Shown: piece by piece, positions 44,331-54,475 of the stretch | Position numbering within the stretch: the stretch's first letter is position 1 | Layout of the letters: every line of letters starts with the position of its first letter | DNA from: Lachnospiraceae bacterium | GTDB lineage: Bacteria; Bacillota; Clostridia; Lachnospirales; Lachnospiraceae | Length of the DNA: 64,000 nt | Assembly: GCA_024403355.1 (NCBI GenBank) | Contig: JAKSRW010000017.1 | Span: 1 to 64,000, forward strand | Direction: 5' to 3' | Made by a program: the position numbers and the translations under genes | The notes under the pieces: generated by a model | What the model was told of the DNA's origin: nothing | The model's input: only the letters and a program-made list of their open reading frames with translations | Database searches by the model: none

Positions 44331-44367
44331 GATGCATCGGGTTTAAATATAATAAATCCGATGCATT
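44331..44367 (+). promoter_or_regulatory. Intercistronic 14-15-bp hairpin before asnB
   Basis: 44332-44345 pairs with 44353-44366, extended by G44331-T44367, around a 7-base AT loop. No T run follows. Similar in kind to the hairpin before amt; possibly an mRNA processing or stability element. Confidence 0.65.
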
Positions 44368-44393
44368 CTAAATTAAAACCGGAGGTAAAGACT

Positions 44394-45977
44394 ATGTGTT
44401 CTATAATGGGATATTGCAGTGATGAAGTAGTCTATGATGAATTTCGTAAGGGCTTTGAGGAGACCGTTTCACGTGGCCCCGATGACAGCAGAATCATTGA
44501 TACGGGAAAGGGACTTTTAGGTTTCCACAGACTTGCTATTATGGGACTGACAGAGGCTGGTATGCAGCCCTTCAGACTTGATGATGATTATGTTGTTTGT
44601 AACGGTGAGATATACGGCTACGAGCCGATTAAGGAAGACCTTATAAATAAGGGCTATACTTTTGAGAGCGGCAGCGATTGCGAAATTCTTCTTCCTCTGT
44701 ATCGTGAATACGGTGTAGACATGTTCGATATGCTTGATGCTGAGTACGCGCTCATCATCTATGACGGCAAGGAAAAGAAGTATATTGCGGCGCGTGATCC
44801 TTTCGGAATCCGTCCTTTATATTACGGATACGACAAGAAGAATGCGATTGTATTTGCCAGCGAAGCAAAGAACCTTGTAGGTCTTGTTGATAAGATTATG
44901 CCTTTCCCTCCCGGACATTATTATAAGGACAGAGAATTTGTCTGCTATCGTGATATCGCAGCTGTTGAGAAGGTTATTGATGATGACCTTGAGACAGTAT
45001 GCAAGAACATTCATGACAAGCTTACAGCCGGTATCAGCAAGAGACTTGTAGCTGATGCCAAGGTTGGTTTCCTTCTTTCAGGTGGTCTTGATTCATCTCT
45101 TGTATGTGCAGTTGCGGCAAAGGAGAGCAAGAAGCCTATCAGAACGTTTGCAATCGGTATGGATATCGATGCAATCGACCTTAAGTATGCTAAGCAGGTA
45201 GCTGATTTTATCGGCAGCGAGCATACAGAGGTAATTATTTCAAAGGAAGATGTTCTTGAGAATCTTGAGCGTGTTATAGCTCTTCTCGGAACCTATGATA
45301 TTACAACAATACGTGCCAGCATGGGTATGTATCTTGTTTGTAAGTATATCCATGAAAAGACAGACATCCGCGTACTTCTTACAGGCGAGATTTCTGATGA
45401 GCTTTTCGGATACAAATATACTGATTTTGCACCTTCTGCAGAGGAATTCCAGATTGAGGCTCAGAAGCGTGTAAGAGAGCTTCATATGTACGATGTACTT
45501 CGTGCCGACAGATGTATTTCCGTAAACTCACTTGAGGCAAGAGTTCCCTTCGGCGACCTTGATTTCGTGAAGTATGTTATGGCAGTTGATCCCGCAAAGA
45601 AGCTCAATACCTACGGAAAGGGCAAGTATCTTCTCCGTCATGCTTATGAGAAGGACGGTATTCTTCCCGATTCAATTCTCTGGCGTGAGAAGGCAGCGTT
45701 CTCTGATGCTGTAGGTCATTCAATGGTTGATGACCTTAAGGAATATGCAGAGACCTGCTATACAGATGCAGAATTTGAGGAGAAGTGTAAGAAATACAGC
45801 TTTGCAACTCCTTTTACAAAGGAATCTCTTTTATACCGTGAGATTTTCGAAAAATATTATCCCGGACAGGCAGAAATGGTAGTAGATTTCTGGATGCCTA
45901 ACAAGAGCTGGGAGGGTTGTAACGTTAACGATCCTTCCGCACGTGTACTTTCAAACTATGGCGAGAGTGGAACATGA
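44394..45977 (+). CDS. asnB: Asparagine synthetase (glutamine-hydrolysing)
   Basis: 527 residues. Mature Cys2 (MCSIMGY) is the class II amidotransferase nucleophile; RGPDDSRIIDTGKGLLGFHRLAIMG and VCNGEIYGYEPIKEDL complete that domain. The synthetase domain has the PP-loop LLSGGLDSSLVCAVA and ends with SLEARVPFGDLDFVKYVM. It makes asparagine from aspartate, ATP and glutamine. ATG 44394 behind CCGGAGG is required to expose Cys2; the frame upstream to 44361 lies in the leader. purF overlaps by four bases. Confidence 0.95.
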   Translation: MCSIMGYCSDEVVYDEFRKGFEETVSRGPDDSRIIDTGKGLLGFHRLAIMGLTEAGMQPFRLDDDYVVCNGEIYGYEPIKEDLINKGYTFESGSDCEILLPLYREYGVDMFDMLDAEYALIIYDGKEKKYIAARDPFGIRPLYYGYDKKNAIVFASEAKNLVGLVDKIMPFPPGHYYKDREFVCYRDIAAVEKVIDDDLETVCKNIHDKLTAGISKRLVADAKVGFLLSGGLDSSLVCAVAAKESKKPIRTFAIGMDIDAIDLKYAKQVADFIGSEHTEVIISKEDVLENLERVIALLGTYDITTIRASMGMYLVCKYIHEKTDIRVLLTGEISDELFGYKYTDFAPSAEEFQIEAQKRVRELHMYDVLRADRCISVNSLEARVPFGDLDFVKYVMAVDPAKKLNTYGKGKYLLRHAYEKDGILPDSILWREKAAFSDAVGHSMVDDLKEYAETCYTDAEFEEKCKKYSFATPFTKESLLYREIFEKYYPGQAEMVVDFWMPNKSWEGCNVNDPSARVLSNYGESGT

Positions 45978-47434
45978 TTAAAAAATTGGAAAACGATTTC
46001 AAAGAACATCACATTCATGAAGAATGTGGTGTCTTTGGCGTATTTTCACCGCAGACTGCAGATCTTGCATCACTGGCATATTACGGCCTTTTTGCATTGC
46101 AGCATCGTGGGCAGGAAAGCGCCGGAATAGTAGTAAATGACAGAGGACTTTTTACTTATTCCAAGGACGAGGGACTTGTAAATGAGGTATTTTCCTCAGA
46201 AGGTCTTAAAAAGCTCGGAAACGGTAATATTGTTGTAGGTCATGTACGTTATGCAACTACTGGCTCAGACAGAAAAAGAAATGCACAGCCTATTGTCATT
46301 AATCATCATAAGGGACGTATGGCGCTGGCTCACAACGGAAATCTTACGAATTCCTATGAGCTCAGAAGCGAGCTGGAAATGCGAGGCTCTATTTTCCATA
46401 CAACCACGGACAGTGAGGCTATCTGCTATATAATTGTGCAGGAGAGACTGCGCACACCTTCTATTGAGGAAGCAGTGTATGAAGCAATGGGAAGGCTTGA
46501 GGGTGCTTATTCTCTGGTTATTTCTTCACCCTCAAAGCTTATTGCAGCCCGTGATCCTCACGGCTTCAGACCGCTCTGCATGGGTAAAACAAAGGACGGA
46601 AAGATTGTATTTGCTTCCGAAACCTGTGCACTTGATGCGGTCGGTGCGGAATTTGTCCGTGATATTGCGCCCGGTGAAATTGTAACCGTAGGTGCAGAGG
46701 GAATTAAGTCTGATACCAGACGCTGCAATACAAGAACAAAGAACCTCTGTGCATTCGAGTTCATCTATTTTGCAAGACCCGATTCCGTGATTGACGGAAC
46801 CTCTGTTACTCTTGCAAGACATAAGGCAGGAGCTTTTCTGGCTCAGGAGCACCCTGTTGAAGCAGATATTGTAATGGGTGTGCCGGATTCGGGACTTGAT
46901 GCGGCCATGGGCTATTCGGAGGAATCCGGAATTCCCTTTAAGCTTGGATTTACAAAGAATAAATATATAGGCAGAACCTTTATTTCACCCGGTCAGGAGC
47001 ATCGTGAGCAGGGTGTAAATATTAAGCTGAATCCTATAAAGAGTATCGTAGACGGCAAAAGAATCGTGCTTATAGATGATTCTATCGTGCGTGGTACCAC
47101 CTGCCGCGGTATTATCAATCAGCTCAGAAAAGCGGGAGCTAAGGAGATTCATATGCGTATCAGTGCGCCTCCTTTTATTTCGCCCTGTTATTACGGTACT
47201 GATGTCGATGACACGGATAATCTCATTGCGGCTCATCATACAGTGGAGCAGATAGCCGAAATAATCGGTGTGGATTCTCTGGGATATTTAAGCGTTGAGC
47301 ATTTGCGTGAGATTGCCACACAGAGCGGAAATCTTTGCACGGCATGCTTTGACGGTAAATATCCGACAGTGATTCCGAAGGACGGAAATAAAGATAAATT
47401 TGAAAAGAAGATCGGTGATTCTTCAGAGGAATAA
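45974..47434 (+). CDS. purF: Amidophosphoribosyltransferase
   Basis: 486 residues; first step of purine synthesis, using glutamine and PRPP. A propeptide of about 17 residues precedes the nucleophile Cys in HEECGVFGVF, as in the Bacillus-type enzyme. Four Fe-S cysteines are recognisable (LCAFEFIYFARPDS, PPFISPCYYGTD and the LCTACFDGKYPT pair). The PRPP site is RIVLIDDSIVRGTT. ATG overlaps the asnB stop (ATGA), so the two are coupled. It is unusual to find purF here, apart from other purine genes. Confidence 0.96.
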   Translation: MIKKLENDFKEHHIHEECGVFGVFSPQTADLASLAYYGLFALQHRGQESAGIVVNDRGLFTYSKDEGLVNEVFSSEGLKKLGNGNIVVGHVRYATTGSDRKRNAQPIVINHHKGRMALAHNGNLTNSYELRSELEMRGSIFHTTTDSEAICYIIVQERLRTPSIEEAVYEAMGRLEGAYSLVISSPSKLIAARDPHGFRPLCMGKTKDGKIVFASETCALDAVGAEFVRDIAPGEIVTVGAEGIKSDTRRCNTRTKNLCAFEFIYFARPDSVIDGTSVTLARHKAGAFLAQEHPVEADIVMGVPDSGLDAAMGYSEESGIPFKLGFTKNKYIGRTFISPGQEHREQGVNIKLNPIKSIVDGKRIVLIDDSIVRGTTCRGIINQLRKAGAKEIHMRISAPPFISPCYYGTDVDDTDNLIAAHHTVEQIAEIIGVDSLGYLSVEHLREIATQSGNLCTACFDGKYPTVIPKDGNKDKFEKKIGDSSEE

Positions 47435-47521
47435 GGTATTAATAGTAATACAATATAAATTTTTTAACCGGCCGAAAGGTCAGAGCGCGCAAAAGGAAAA
47501 AGAAAGGAAATTGGTAACAGT

Positions 47522-49348
47522 ATGTGTGGAATAGTTGGTTATACGGGAATGCAGGAGGCGGCTCCCATTCTTCTTGACGGACTAAAAAAGCTTGAGTACA
47601 GAGGCTATGACTCAGCAGGTATTGCAGTAATGAAGGATGAGGTTATCTGCGTAAGCAAGGCCTCGGGACGAATCGCAAATCTTTGTGAAAAGACAGAGGA
47701 TGGTAAGGCCGTGCCCGGCTGTACAGGTATAGGTCATACAAGATGGGCAACACATGGTGCGCCCACAGACACAAATGCACATCCTCATATGAGTAATGAC
47801 GGTAAGTTTGTAGTAGTTCATAACGGAATTATTGAGAATTACGTTACACTTCGTGAGGAGCTTATTGCAAAGGGCTACCGTTTTGACAGTCAGACAGATA
47901 CCGAGGTTATCGTTCATCTTCTGGAGATGTATTATGACGGTAATCTTAAAAGAACCGTAATCAAGGCATCATCAAGACTTCAGGGCTCATATGCTCTAGG
48001 TGTTGTATGTACCGACGAGCCCGGAAAGGTAATTGCGGCAAGAGAGTACAGTCCTCTTATTATAGGTGTTGGAATCGGTGAGAATTATTTTGCTTCCGAT
48101 GTTACCGCACTTGTATCATACACCAGAAATATCATCTATCTTGAGGACGGCGAATTTGCTGAAATCACAAAGGATGATGTAAATGTATTTGATGGCACAG
48201 GCCATACAATCAATAAGAAAATCAATCGTATCACCTGGGATATTCAGGCGGCGGAAAAAGGCGGCTACGAGCATTTCATGCTGAAGGAAATTATGGAACA
48301 GCCCGGTGCAGTAAAGGCTACCATTACACCAAGAATCAAGGATGGAGACATCGTTCTTGATGATATGGATATCAGTGAGGAATATCTCAAGGGAATCAAT
48401 AAAATCATCATCACGGCATGCGGTTCTGCATATTATGCAGGCTGTGCGGGCAAGTATGCAATCGAAAGTCTTTGCAGAATTCCGGTTCAGACCGAGCTTG
48501 CCAGTGAGCTTCGTTACAGTAATCCCATTATTGATGAGCATACAATGCTTATAGTTCTTTCGCAGTCGGGTGAAACGGCAGATACAATTGCCGCAATGAA
48601 GGAATGCAAGGCCCGCGGTGCGAAGCTGATGGCTATTGTCAATGTAGTCGGAAGCACTATTGCAAAGCTGGCTGATTATACAATCTATACATGGGCAGGA
48701 CCTGAGATTGCGGTTGCAACAACAAAGGGCTACACCACACAGGTGGCGGTTCTTGATTTGGTTGCATTGTATATCGCAAAGAAGCTCGGACGAATCGATG
48801 AGGCTGAATTTAACAGACTTCTCGACGAGGTTCAGAGACTTCCGAAGGCTATTCAGGATGCTCTTGACATGAATCCGAACATCTCCTCACTTGCAAAGAA
48901 ATATCATAAAGCGAAAGCATTATTCTTCATCGGACGTAATACCGATTACGCGGTTGCGCTTGAGGGTGCACTGAAGATGAAGGAAATATCATATATTCAT
49001 GCGGAATCCTATGCGGCAGGAGAGCTGAAGCACGGAACTATTGCGTTGATTGAGGATCATCAGCCTGTAATTTCACTTTGCTGCAATAAGTCTATTCTTG
49101 AGAAGACCATGAGCAACATCGTAGAGGTTAAGGCCCGCGGCGCTGAGGTGCTTGCGGTTACCGTTAAGGATAATCAGAAGATTGTTTCTCTCGCAGATGA
49201 TGTAATTTATGTTCCGGAAACAGAGACTATATTCTCTGCGGCAGTCGAAATTGTACCTTTACAGATGCTGGCATATTATGTGGCAAAGGAAAACGGCTGC
49301 GATATCGATAAACCTAAGAATTTAGCTAAATCAGTTACGGTTGAATAG
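47522..49348 (+). CDS. glmS: Glucosamine-6-phosphate synthase (isomerizing)
   Basis: 608 residues. Cys2 (MCGIVGYTG) is the amidotransferase nucleophile; GHTRWATHGAPTDTNAHPH and VHNGIIENY follow. Two SIS domains (ACGSAYYAG..., IVLSQSGETADTIAAM; ALFFIGRNTDYAVALEGALKMKEISYIHAESYAAGELKHG) bind fructose-6-phosphate. Makes GlcN-6-P for peptidoglycan using glutamine. The 87-base gap upstream is too short and shows no glmS ribozyme. pyrG follows at 21 bases. Confidence 0.96.
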   Translation: MCGIVGYTGMQEAAPILLDGLKKLEYRGYDSAGIAVMKDEVICVSKASGRIANLCEKTEDGKAVPGCTGIGHTRWATHGAPTDTNAHPHMSNDGKFVVVHNGIIENYVTLREELIAKGYRFDSQTDTEVIVHLLEMYYDGNLKRTVIKASSRLQGSYALGVVCTDEPGKVIAAREYSPLIIGVGIGENYFASDVTALVSYTRNIIYLEDGEFAEITKDDVNVFDGTGHTINKKINRITWDIQAAEKGGYEHFMLKEIMEQPGAVKATITPRIKDGDIVLDDMDISEEYLKGINKIIITACGSAYYAGCAGKYAIESLCRIPVQTELASELRYSNPIIDEHTMLIVLSQSGETADTIAAMKECKARGAKLMAIVNVVGSTIAKLADYTIYTWAGPEIAVATTKGYTTQVAVLDLVALYIAKKLGRIDEAEFNRLLDEVQRLPKAIQDALDMNPNISSLAKKYHKAKALFFIGRNTDYAVALEGALKMKEISYIHAESYAAGELKHGTIALIEDHQPVISLCCNKSILEKTMSNIVEVKARGAEVLAVTVKDNQKIVSLADDVIYVPETETIFSAAVEIVPLQMLAYYVAKENGCDIDKPKNLAKSVTVE

Positions 49349-49366
49349 TTTGAAAGGCGGTTATAG

Positions 49367-50971
<1,605 letters not shown>

Positions 50972-51004
50972 AATACGCGTAAAGGAAAGAAAGGAATTAA
51001 AACT

Positions 51005-52192
51005 ATGTTAAAACCCAACACAAATTATAACAATCTTAAGGATTCTTATCTGTTTTTTAACATCAGCCAGAAAATTAAGGCATATCTTCAGGAGAATCCC
51101 GACCAGTACCTTTACAGAATGGGTATCGGTGATGTATCCCTTCCCCTCTGTGACGCAGTAATCAAGGCTCTTCATGAGGGTGTAGATGACCAGTCAATTA
51201 AGGAGCGTTTCCACGGCTATATGCCCGAGGTAGGTGCGGAATTCCTCAGAAATGCCGTAAAGGAGCATTATGCGGCAAACAAGGTAGAGCTTGAGGCAGA
51301 TGAAGTATTCATTTCAAGCGGTGCCAGTGATGAACTCGGCGATATTCTCGATCTTTTTGATAAGAGCAGCTCTGCACTCGTTATCGAGCCTGCATATCCC
51401 GCATATGTAGACGCAAATACAATGGCAGGCCGTGAAATCATTCACCTTGCGTCAGGAAAGGATAACGGCTTCCTTCCTGAGCCCAATGATGATATTAAGG
51501 CAGACATTCTTTACATCTGTTCACCCAACAACCCTACAGGTGCCGTTTTCTCAAAGACACAGCTTAAGAAGTGGGTTGATTTTGCAAATAAAAACGGTTC
51601 TGTAATCCTTTTTGATGCAGCTTATGAGGCATTTATTGAGGATGAGGAGCTTCCTCACAGCATCTTCGAAATCGAGGGTGCAAGAACATGTGCCATCGAG
51701 ATTTGTTCACTTTCAAAGACAGCGGGCTTTACAGGAACAAGACTTGGTTATACAGTAATTCCCAAGCAGCTCGTTGTAGCAGGCATGAACCTTAACAGCA
51801 TGTGGGTACGTAACAGAACAACCAAGACAAACGGTGTATCATACATTATCCAGAAGGGTGGAGCAGCAGTATTCACTCCCGAGGGACAGAAGCAGATTCA
51901 TGAGAACATTGCAATCTATAAGAATAATGCCAAGATTCTTTCTGAGGCACTTGACAAGCTCGGAATCTGGTATACCGGCGGAAAGAATGCTCCCTACATC
52001 TGGCTTGAGTGCCCTAACGGAATGTCAAGCTGGGAATTCTTCGATTATCTTCTTAAGAATATCCAGGTAGTAGGAACACCCGGTGAGGGCTTTGGTGAGT
52101 GCGGTAAGGGCTACTTCCGTTTCTCAACTTTCGGTTCACCCGAGGACACAAAAATTGCCGCTGAAAGACTTGTTTCATTACTTTCAAAATAA
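51005..52192 (+). CDS. dapL: LL-diaminopimelate aminotransferase-like protein
   Basis: 395 residues, fold type I PLP enzyme. The sequence YLFFNISQKIKAYLQENPD, MGIGDVSLPL, SSGASDELGDILDLF, SPNNPTGAVFSKTQLKKWVDFA and FDAAYEAFIEDEELPHSIFEIEGA follows DapL closely; the PLP lysine is in SLSKTAGFTGTRLGYT. DapL makes LL-diaminopimelate directly from tetrahydrodipicolinate using glutamate, for lysine and wall synthesis. It fits a glutamate-rich cluster. Starts 33 bases after pyrG behind GGAAAGAAAGGA; ends just before the palindrome containing the next promoter. Confidence 0.88.
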   Translation: MLKPNTNYNNLKDSYLFFNISQKIKAYLQENPDQYLYRMGIGDVSLPLCDAVIKALHEGVDDQSIKERFHGYMPEVGAEFLRNAVKEHYAANKVELEADEVFISSGASDELGDILDLFDKSSSALVIEPAYPAYVDANTMAGREIIHLASGKDNGFLPEPNDDIKADILYICSPNNPTGAVFSKTQLKKWVDFANKNGSVILFDAAYEAFIEDEELPHSIFEIEGARTCAIEICSLSKTAGFTGTRLGYTVIPKQLVVAGMNLNSMWVRNRTTKTNGVSYIIQKGGAAVFTPEGQKQIHENIAIYKNNAKILSEALDKLGIWYTGGKNAPYIWLECPNGMSSWEFFDYLLKNIQVVGTPGEGFGECGKGYFRFSTFGSPEDTKIAAERLVSLLSK

Positions 52193-52201
52193 CTTCTGAC
52201 A

Positions 52202-52230
52202 TTGACAATACCTCCGATAAGTAATATAAT
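52202..52230 (+). promoter_or_regulatory. Consensus promoter of the 52.3 kb alcohol dehydrogenase
   Basis: Perfect TTGACA (52202-52207) and TATAAT (52225-52230), spacer 17. RNA start about 52237. Confidence 0.88.
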
Positions 52231-52291
52231 TATAATAGCAATTATGGGGTAAATAATTGTAATTATAATTATTCTTTGGAGGTATTTTTTT
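52207..52291 (+). terminator. Long inverted repeat: dapL terminator and read-through block of the ADH ribosome site
   Basis: AATACCTCC (52207-52215) is the exact reverse complement of GGAGGTATT (52278-52286), which is the ribosome site of the next gene and is followed by T to 52291. Between them the arms 52217-52245 and 52252-52277 also match imperfectly (AT-rich). In RNA coming from dapL the stem would terminate transcription and cover GGAGG; RNA from the promoter at 52202 starts after the outer left arm and leaves GGAGG free. Confidence 0.65.
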
Positions 52292-53515
52292 ATGGCAAGA
52301 TTTACTCTTCCCCGTGATATATATCATGGTAAGGGATCACTTGAAGCACTTAAGTCATTTAAGGGCAAGAAGGCTATGATTTGTGTTGGCGGCGGTTCAA
52401 TGAAGCGTTTCGGTTTCCTTGATAAGGCTGAGGCTTATCTTAAGGAAGCAGGCATGGAAGTTAAGATTTTTGACGGTATTGAGCCCGATCCTTCCGTTGA
52501 AACCGTTATGAAGGGTGCAGACGCTATGCTTGCATTCGAGCCTGACTGGATTGTTGCTATCGGTGGCGGTTCACCTATCGATGCTGCTAAGGCTATGTGG
52601 ATTAAGTATGAGTATCCTGACTGCACATTCGAGGATATGTGCAAGGTATTCGGTATTCCCGAGCTTCGTAAAAAGGCTCATTTCTGTGCTGTTTCATCTA
52701 CATCAGGTACAGCTACAGAGGTTACAGCCTTCTCTATCATTACAGATTACAGCAAGGGTATCAAGTATCCCATCGCTGACTTCGAGATTACTCCCGATGT
52801 AGCAATCGTTGATCCCGAGCTTGCCGAGACAATGCCTCAGAAGCTTGTGGCACATACAGGTATGGATGCAATGACTCATGCGGTAGAGGCTTATGTATCA
52901 ACAGCTAACTGTGATTACACAGATCCTCTTGCTATTCACGCTATCGAAATGATTATGAATGACCTTGTTGCTTCATATAACGGAGATATGGCTGCCCGTG
53001 ACCGTATGCATAATGCACAGTGTCTCGCAGGTATGGCATTCTCAAATGCGCTTCTCGGAATCGTACATTCAATGGCTCATAAGACCGGTGCAGCTTTTGC
53101 AGACTTCGGTGCACATATCATTCACGGTGCCGCAAATGCCATGTACCTTCCCAAGGTTATCGCATTCAATGCAAAGGATGAGACAGCAAAGAAGCGTTAC
53201 GGTGTAATCGTTGATTATATGGGAATCGCTGATAAGAATGCATCAGATGATGACAAGGTTGCAGCTCTTATCGCATATCTCAGAAAGATGAACGATGACC
53301 TCAATATTCCTCATTGTATCAAGAATTACGGCGCTGACAGCTATCCCACAGAGAACGGTTTTGTTCCCGAGAATGTATTCCTTGAGAGACTTCACGATAT
53401 CGCAGTTAACGCAATCGGTGATGCTTGTACAGGCTCTAATCCCCGCCAGCCTTCTGTTGAGGAGATGGAGAAGCTCTTCAAGTGCTGCTACTACGATACA
53501 GAGGTAGATTTCTAA
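52292..53515 (+). CDS. Iron-containing alcohol dehydrogenase
   Basis: 407 residues of the Fe-ADH family. NAD-binding VAIGGGSPIDAAKAMW, metal ligands in HTGMDAMTHAVEAYVS (Asp, His), IVHSMAHKTGAAFADFGAHIIHGAANA. Close to the C-terminal alcohol dehydrogenase half of AdhE-type proteins and to stand-alone ethanol or butanol dehydrogenases. Reoxidises NAD(P)H in fermentation. GGAGG precedes ATG 52292. Codon use is biased as in pflB. Single-gene unit with a perfect promoter; specificity not determinable. Confidence 0.92.
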   Translation: MARFTLPRDIYHGKGSLEALKSFKGKKAMICVGGGSMKRFGFLDKAEAYLKEAGMEVKIFDGIEPDPSVETVMKGADAMLAFEPDWIVAIGGGSPIDAAKAMWIKYEYPDCTFEDMCKVFGIPELRKKAHFCAVSSTSGTATEVTAFSIITDYSKGIKYPIADFEITPDVAIVDPELAETMPQKLVAHTGMDAMTHAVEAYVSTANCDYTDPLAIHAIEMIMNDLVASYNGDMAARDRMHNAQCLAGMAFSNALLGIVHSMAHKTGAAFADFGAHIIHGAANAMYLPKVIAFNAKDETAKKRYGVIVDYMGIADKNASDDDKVAALIAYLRKMNDDLNIPHCIKNYGADSYPTENGFVPENVFLERLHDIAVNAIGDACTGSNPRQPSVEEMEKLFKCCYYDTEVDF

Positions 53516-53535
53516 TATATTTACAAATAAAAAAC

Positions 53536-53563
53536 TTGAAATATTTCATAAAATTGATATAAT
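53536..53563 (+). promoter_or_regulatory. nfnA promoter
   Basis: TTGAAA at 53536-53541 and TATAAT at 53558-53563, spacer 16. Confidence 0.65.
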
Positions 53564-53564
53564 T

Positions 53565-53597
53565 TAGGGTGACTCTGTTATTAGGGTCACCCTATTT
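53565..53597 (+). terminator. Hairpin between the alcohol dehydrogenase and nfnA
   Basis: TAGGGTGAC (53565-53573) pairs with GTCACCCTA (53586-53594), 12-base loop, followed by only TTT. It may end the upstream gene or be a 5' leader hairpin of nfnAB, whose RNA would start near 53570. Confidence 0.5.
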
Positions 53598-53622
53598 ACA
53601 ATAAGCATGAAAGGAAACCACA

Positions 53623-54474
53623 ATGTACAGGATATCAAGTAAAAAAGAACTGAATCCGACAGTAATGCAGATGGAGATTGAAGCTCCTCTCGTTGCAAAA
53701 AAGGCCAGACCCGGACAGTTTATTATTTTAAGAGTTGATGAGAAGGGTGAGAGAATTCCCCTTACCGTTGCAGGTACAAATCCCGAAGCAGGAACAGTAA
53801 AGATTATTTTCCAGATCGTAGGTTCAACAACAAAGGCACTCAGCTTTAAGAAGGAAGGCGAGTCTATCCAGGATTTCGTCGGACCTCTTGGTGTTGCTAC
53901 ACATACAGATGGTATCAAGAAGGTATGTATCGTAGGTGGTGGTGTAGGCTGTGCAATCGCTATGCCCGTAGCCGAAGAATTCCATCGTCTTGGTGCTGAG
54001 GTTACAAGTATTATCGGTTTCAGAAACAAGGATCTCCTTATTCTTGAGGATGAGTTCAAGGCTTGTTCAGACCGTCTTACAGTTATGACAGATGATGGCT
54101 CATATGCCCGTCACGGCAACGTAACAGTTCCTCTTAAGGAATACCTCGAGGCAGGTGAGCAGTTTGATATGATCATCACAATCGGTCCCCTTATCATGAT
54201 GAAGTTCGTGGTTGCTACAGCTAAGCCCTTCGGCACACCTGTTACAGTATCAATGAATCCTATCATGATTGACGGTACAGGTATGTGCGGTGGCTGCAGA
54301 CTTACCCTTAACCAGGACGGTAACAAGGTTACAAAGTTTGCATGCGTTGACGGACCTGATTTCAACGGCTACGAGATTGATTTCGATGAGGCTATGTCAA
54401 GAGGCAGAATGTACGCTGATTTCGAGAAGCATGCGTACGAGAAGACCTGCAATTTATTTAGTGAGGTGAAATAA
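53623..54474 (+). CDS. nfnA: NfnA-like FAD/NAD-binding subunit (ferredoxin-NADP reductase family)
   Basis: 283 residues. Ferredoxin-reductase fold with FAD site ARPGQFIILRVDEKGERIPLT and NAD site VCIVGGGVGCAIAMPVAEE; C-terminal 2Fe-2S cysteines in GTGMCGGCRLTL. Matches the small subunit of NADH-dependent reduced ferredoxin:NADP+ oxidoreductase (NfnA) and the related sulfide dehydrogenase subunit. The pair with the next gene, two bases on, is the usual NfnAB order. Couples NADPH, NADH and ferredoxin pools by electron bifurcation. Older annotations call such pairs glutamate synthase small subunits. Confidence 0.85.
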   Translation: MYRISSKKELNPTVMQMEIEAPLVAKKARPGQFIILRVDEKGERIPLTVAGTNPEAGTVKIIFQIVGSTTKALSFKKEGESIQDFVGPLGVATHTDGIKKVCIVGGGVGCAIAMPVAEEFHRLGAEVTSIIGFRNKDLLILEDEFKACSDRLTVMTDDGSYARHGNVTVPLKEYLEAGEQFDMIITIGPLIMMKFVVATAKPFGTPVTVSMNPIMIDGTGMCGGCRLTLNQDGNKVTKFACVDGPDFNGYEIDFDEAMSRGRMYADFEKHAYEKTCNLFSEVK

Positions 54475-54475
54475 G

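Noticed and set aside
47435..47521. glmS ribozyme upstream of glmS
   Set aside because: Only 87 bases separate purF and glmS, too few for the ribozyme core, and no matching core sequence was seen.
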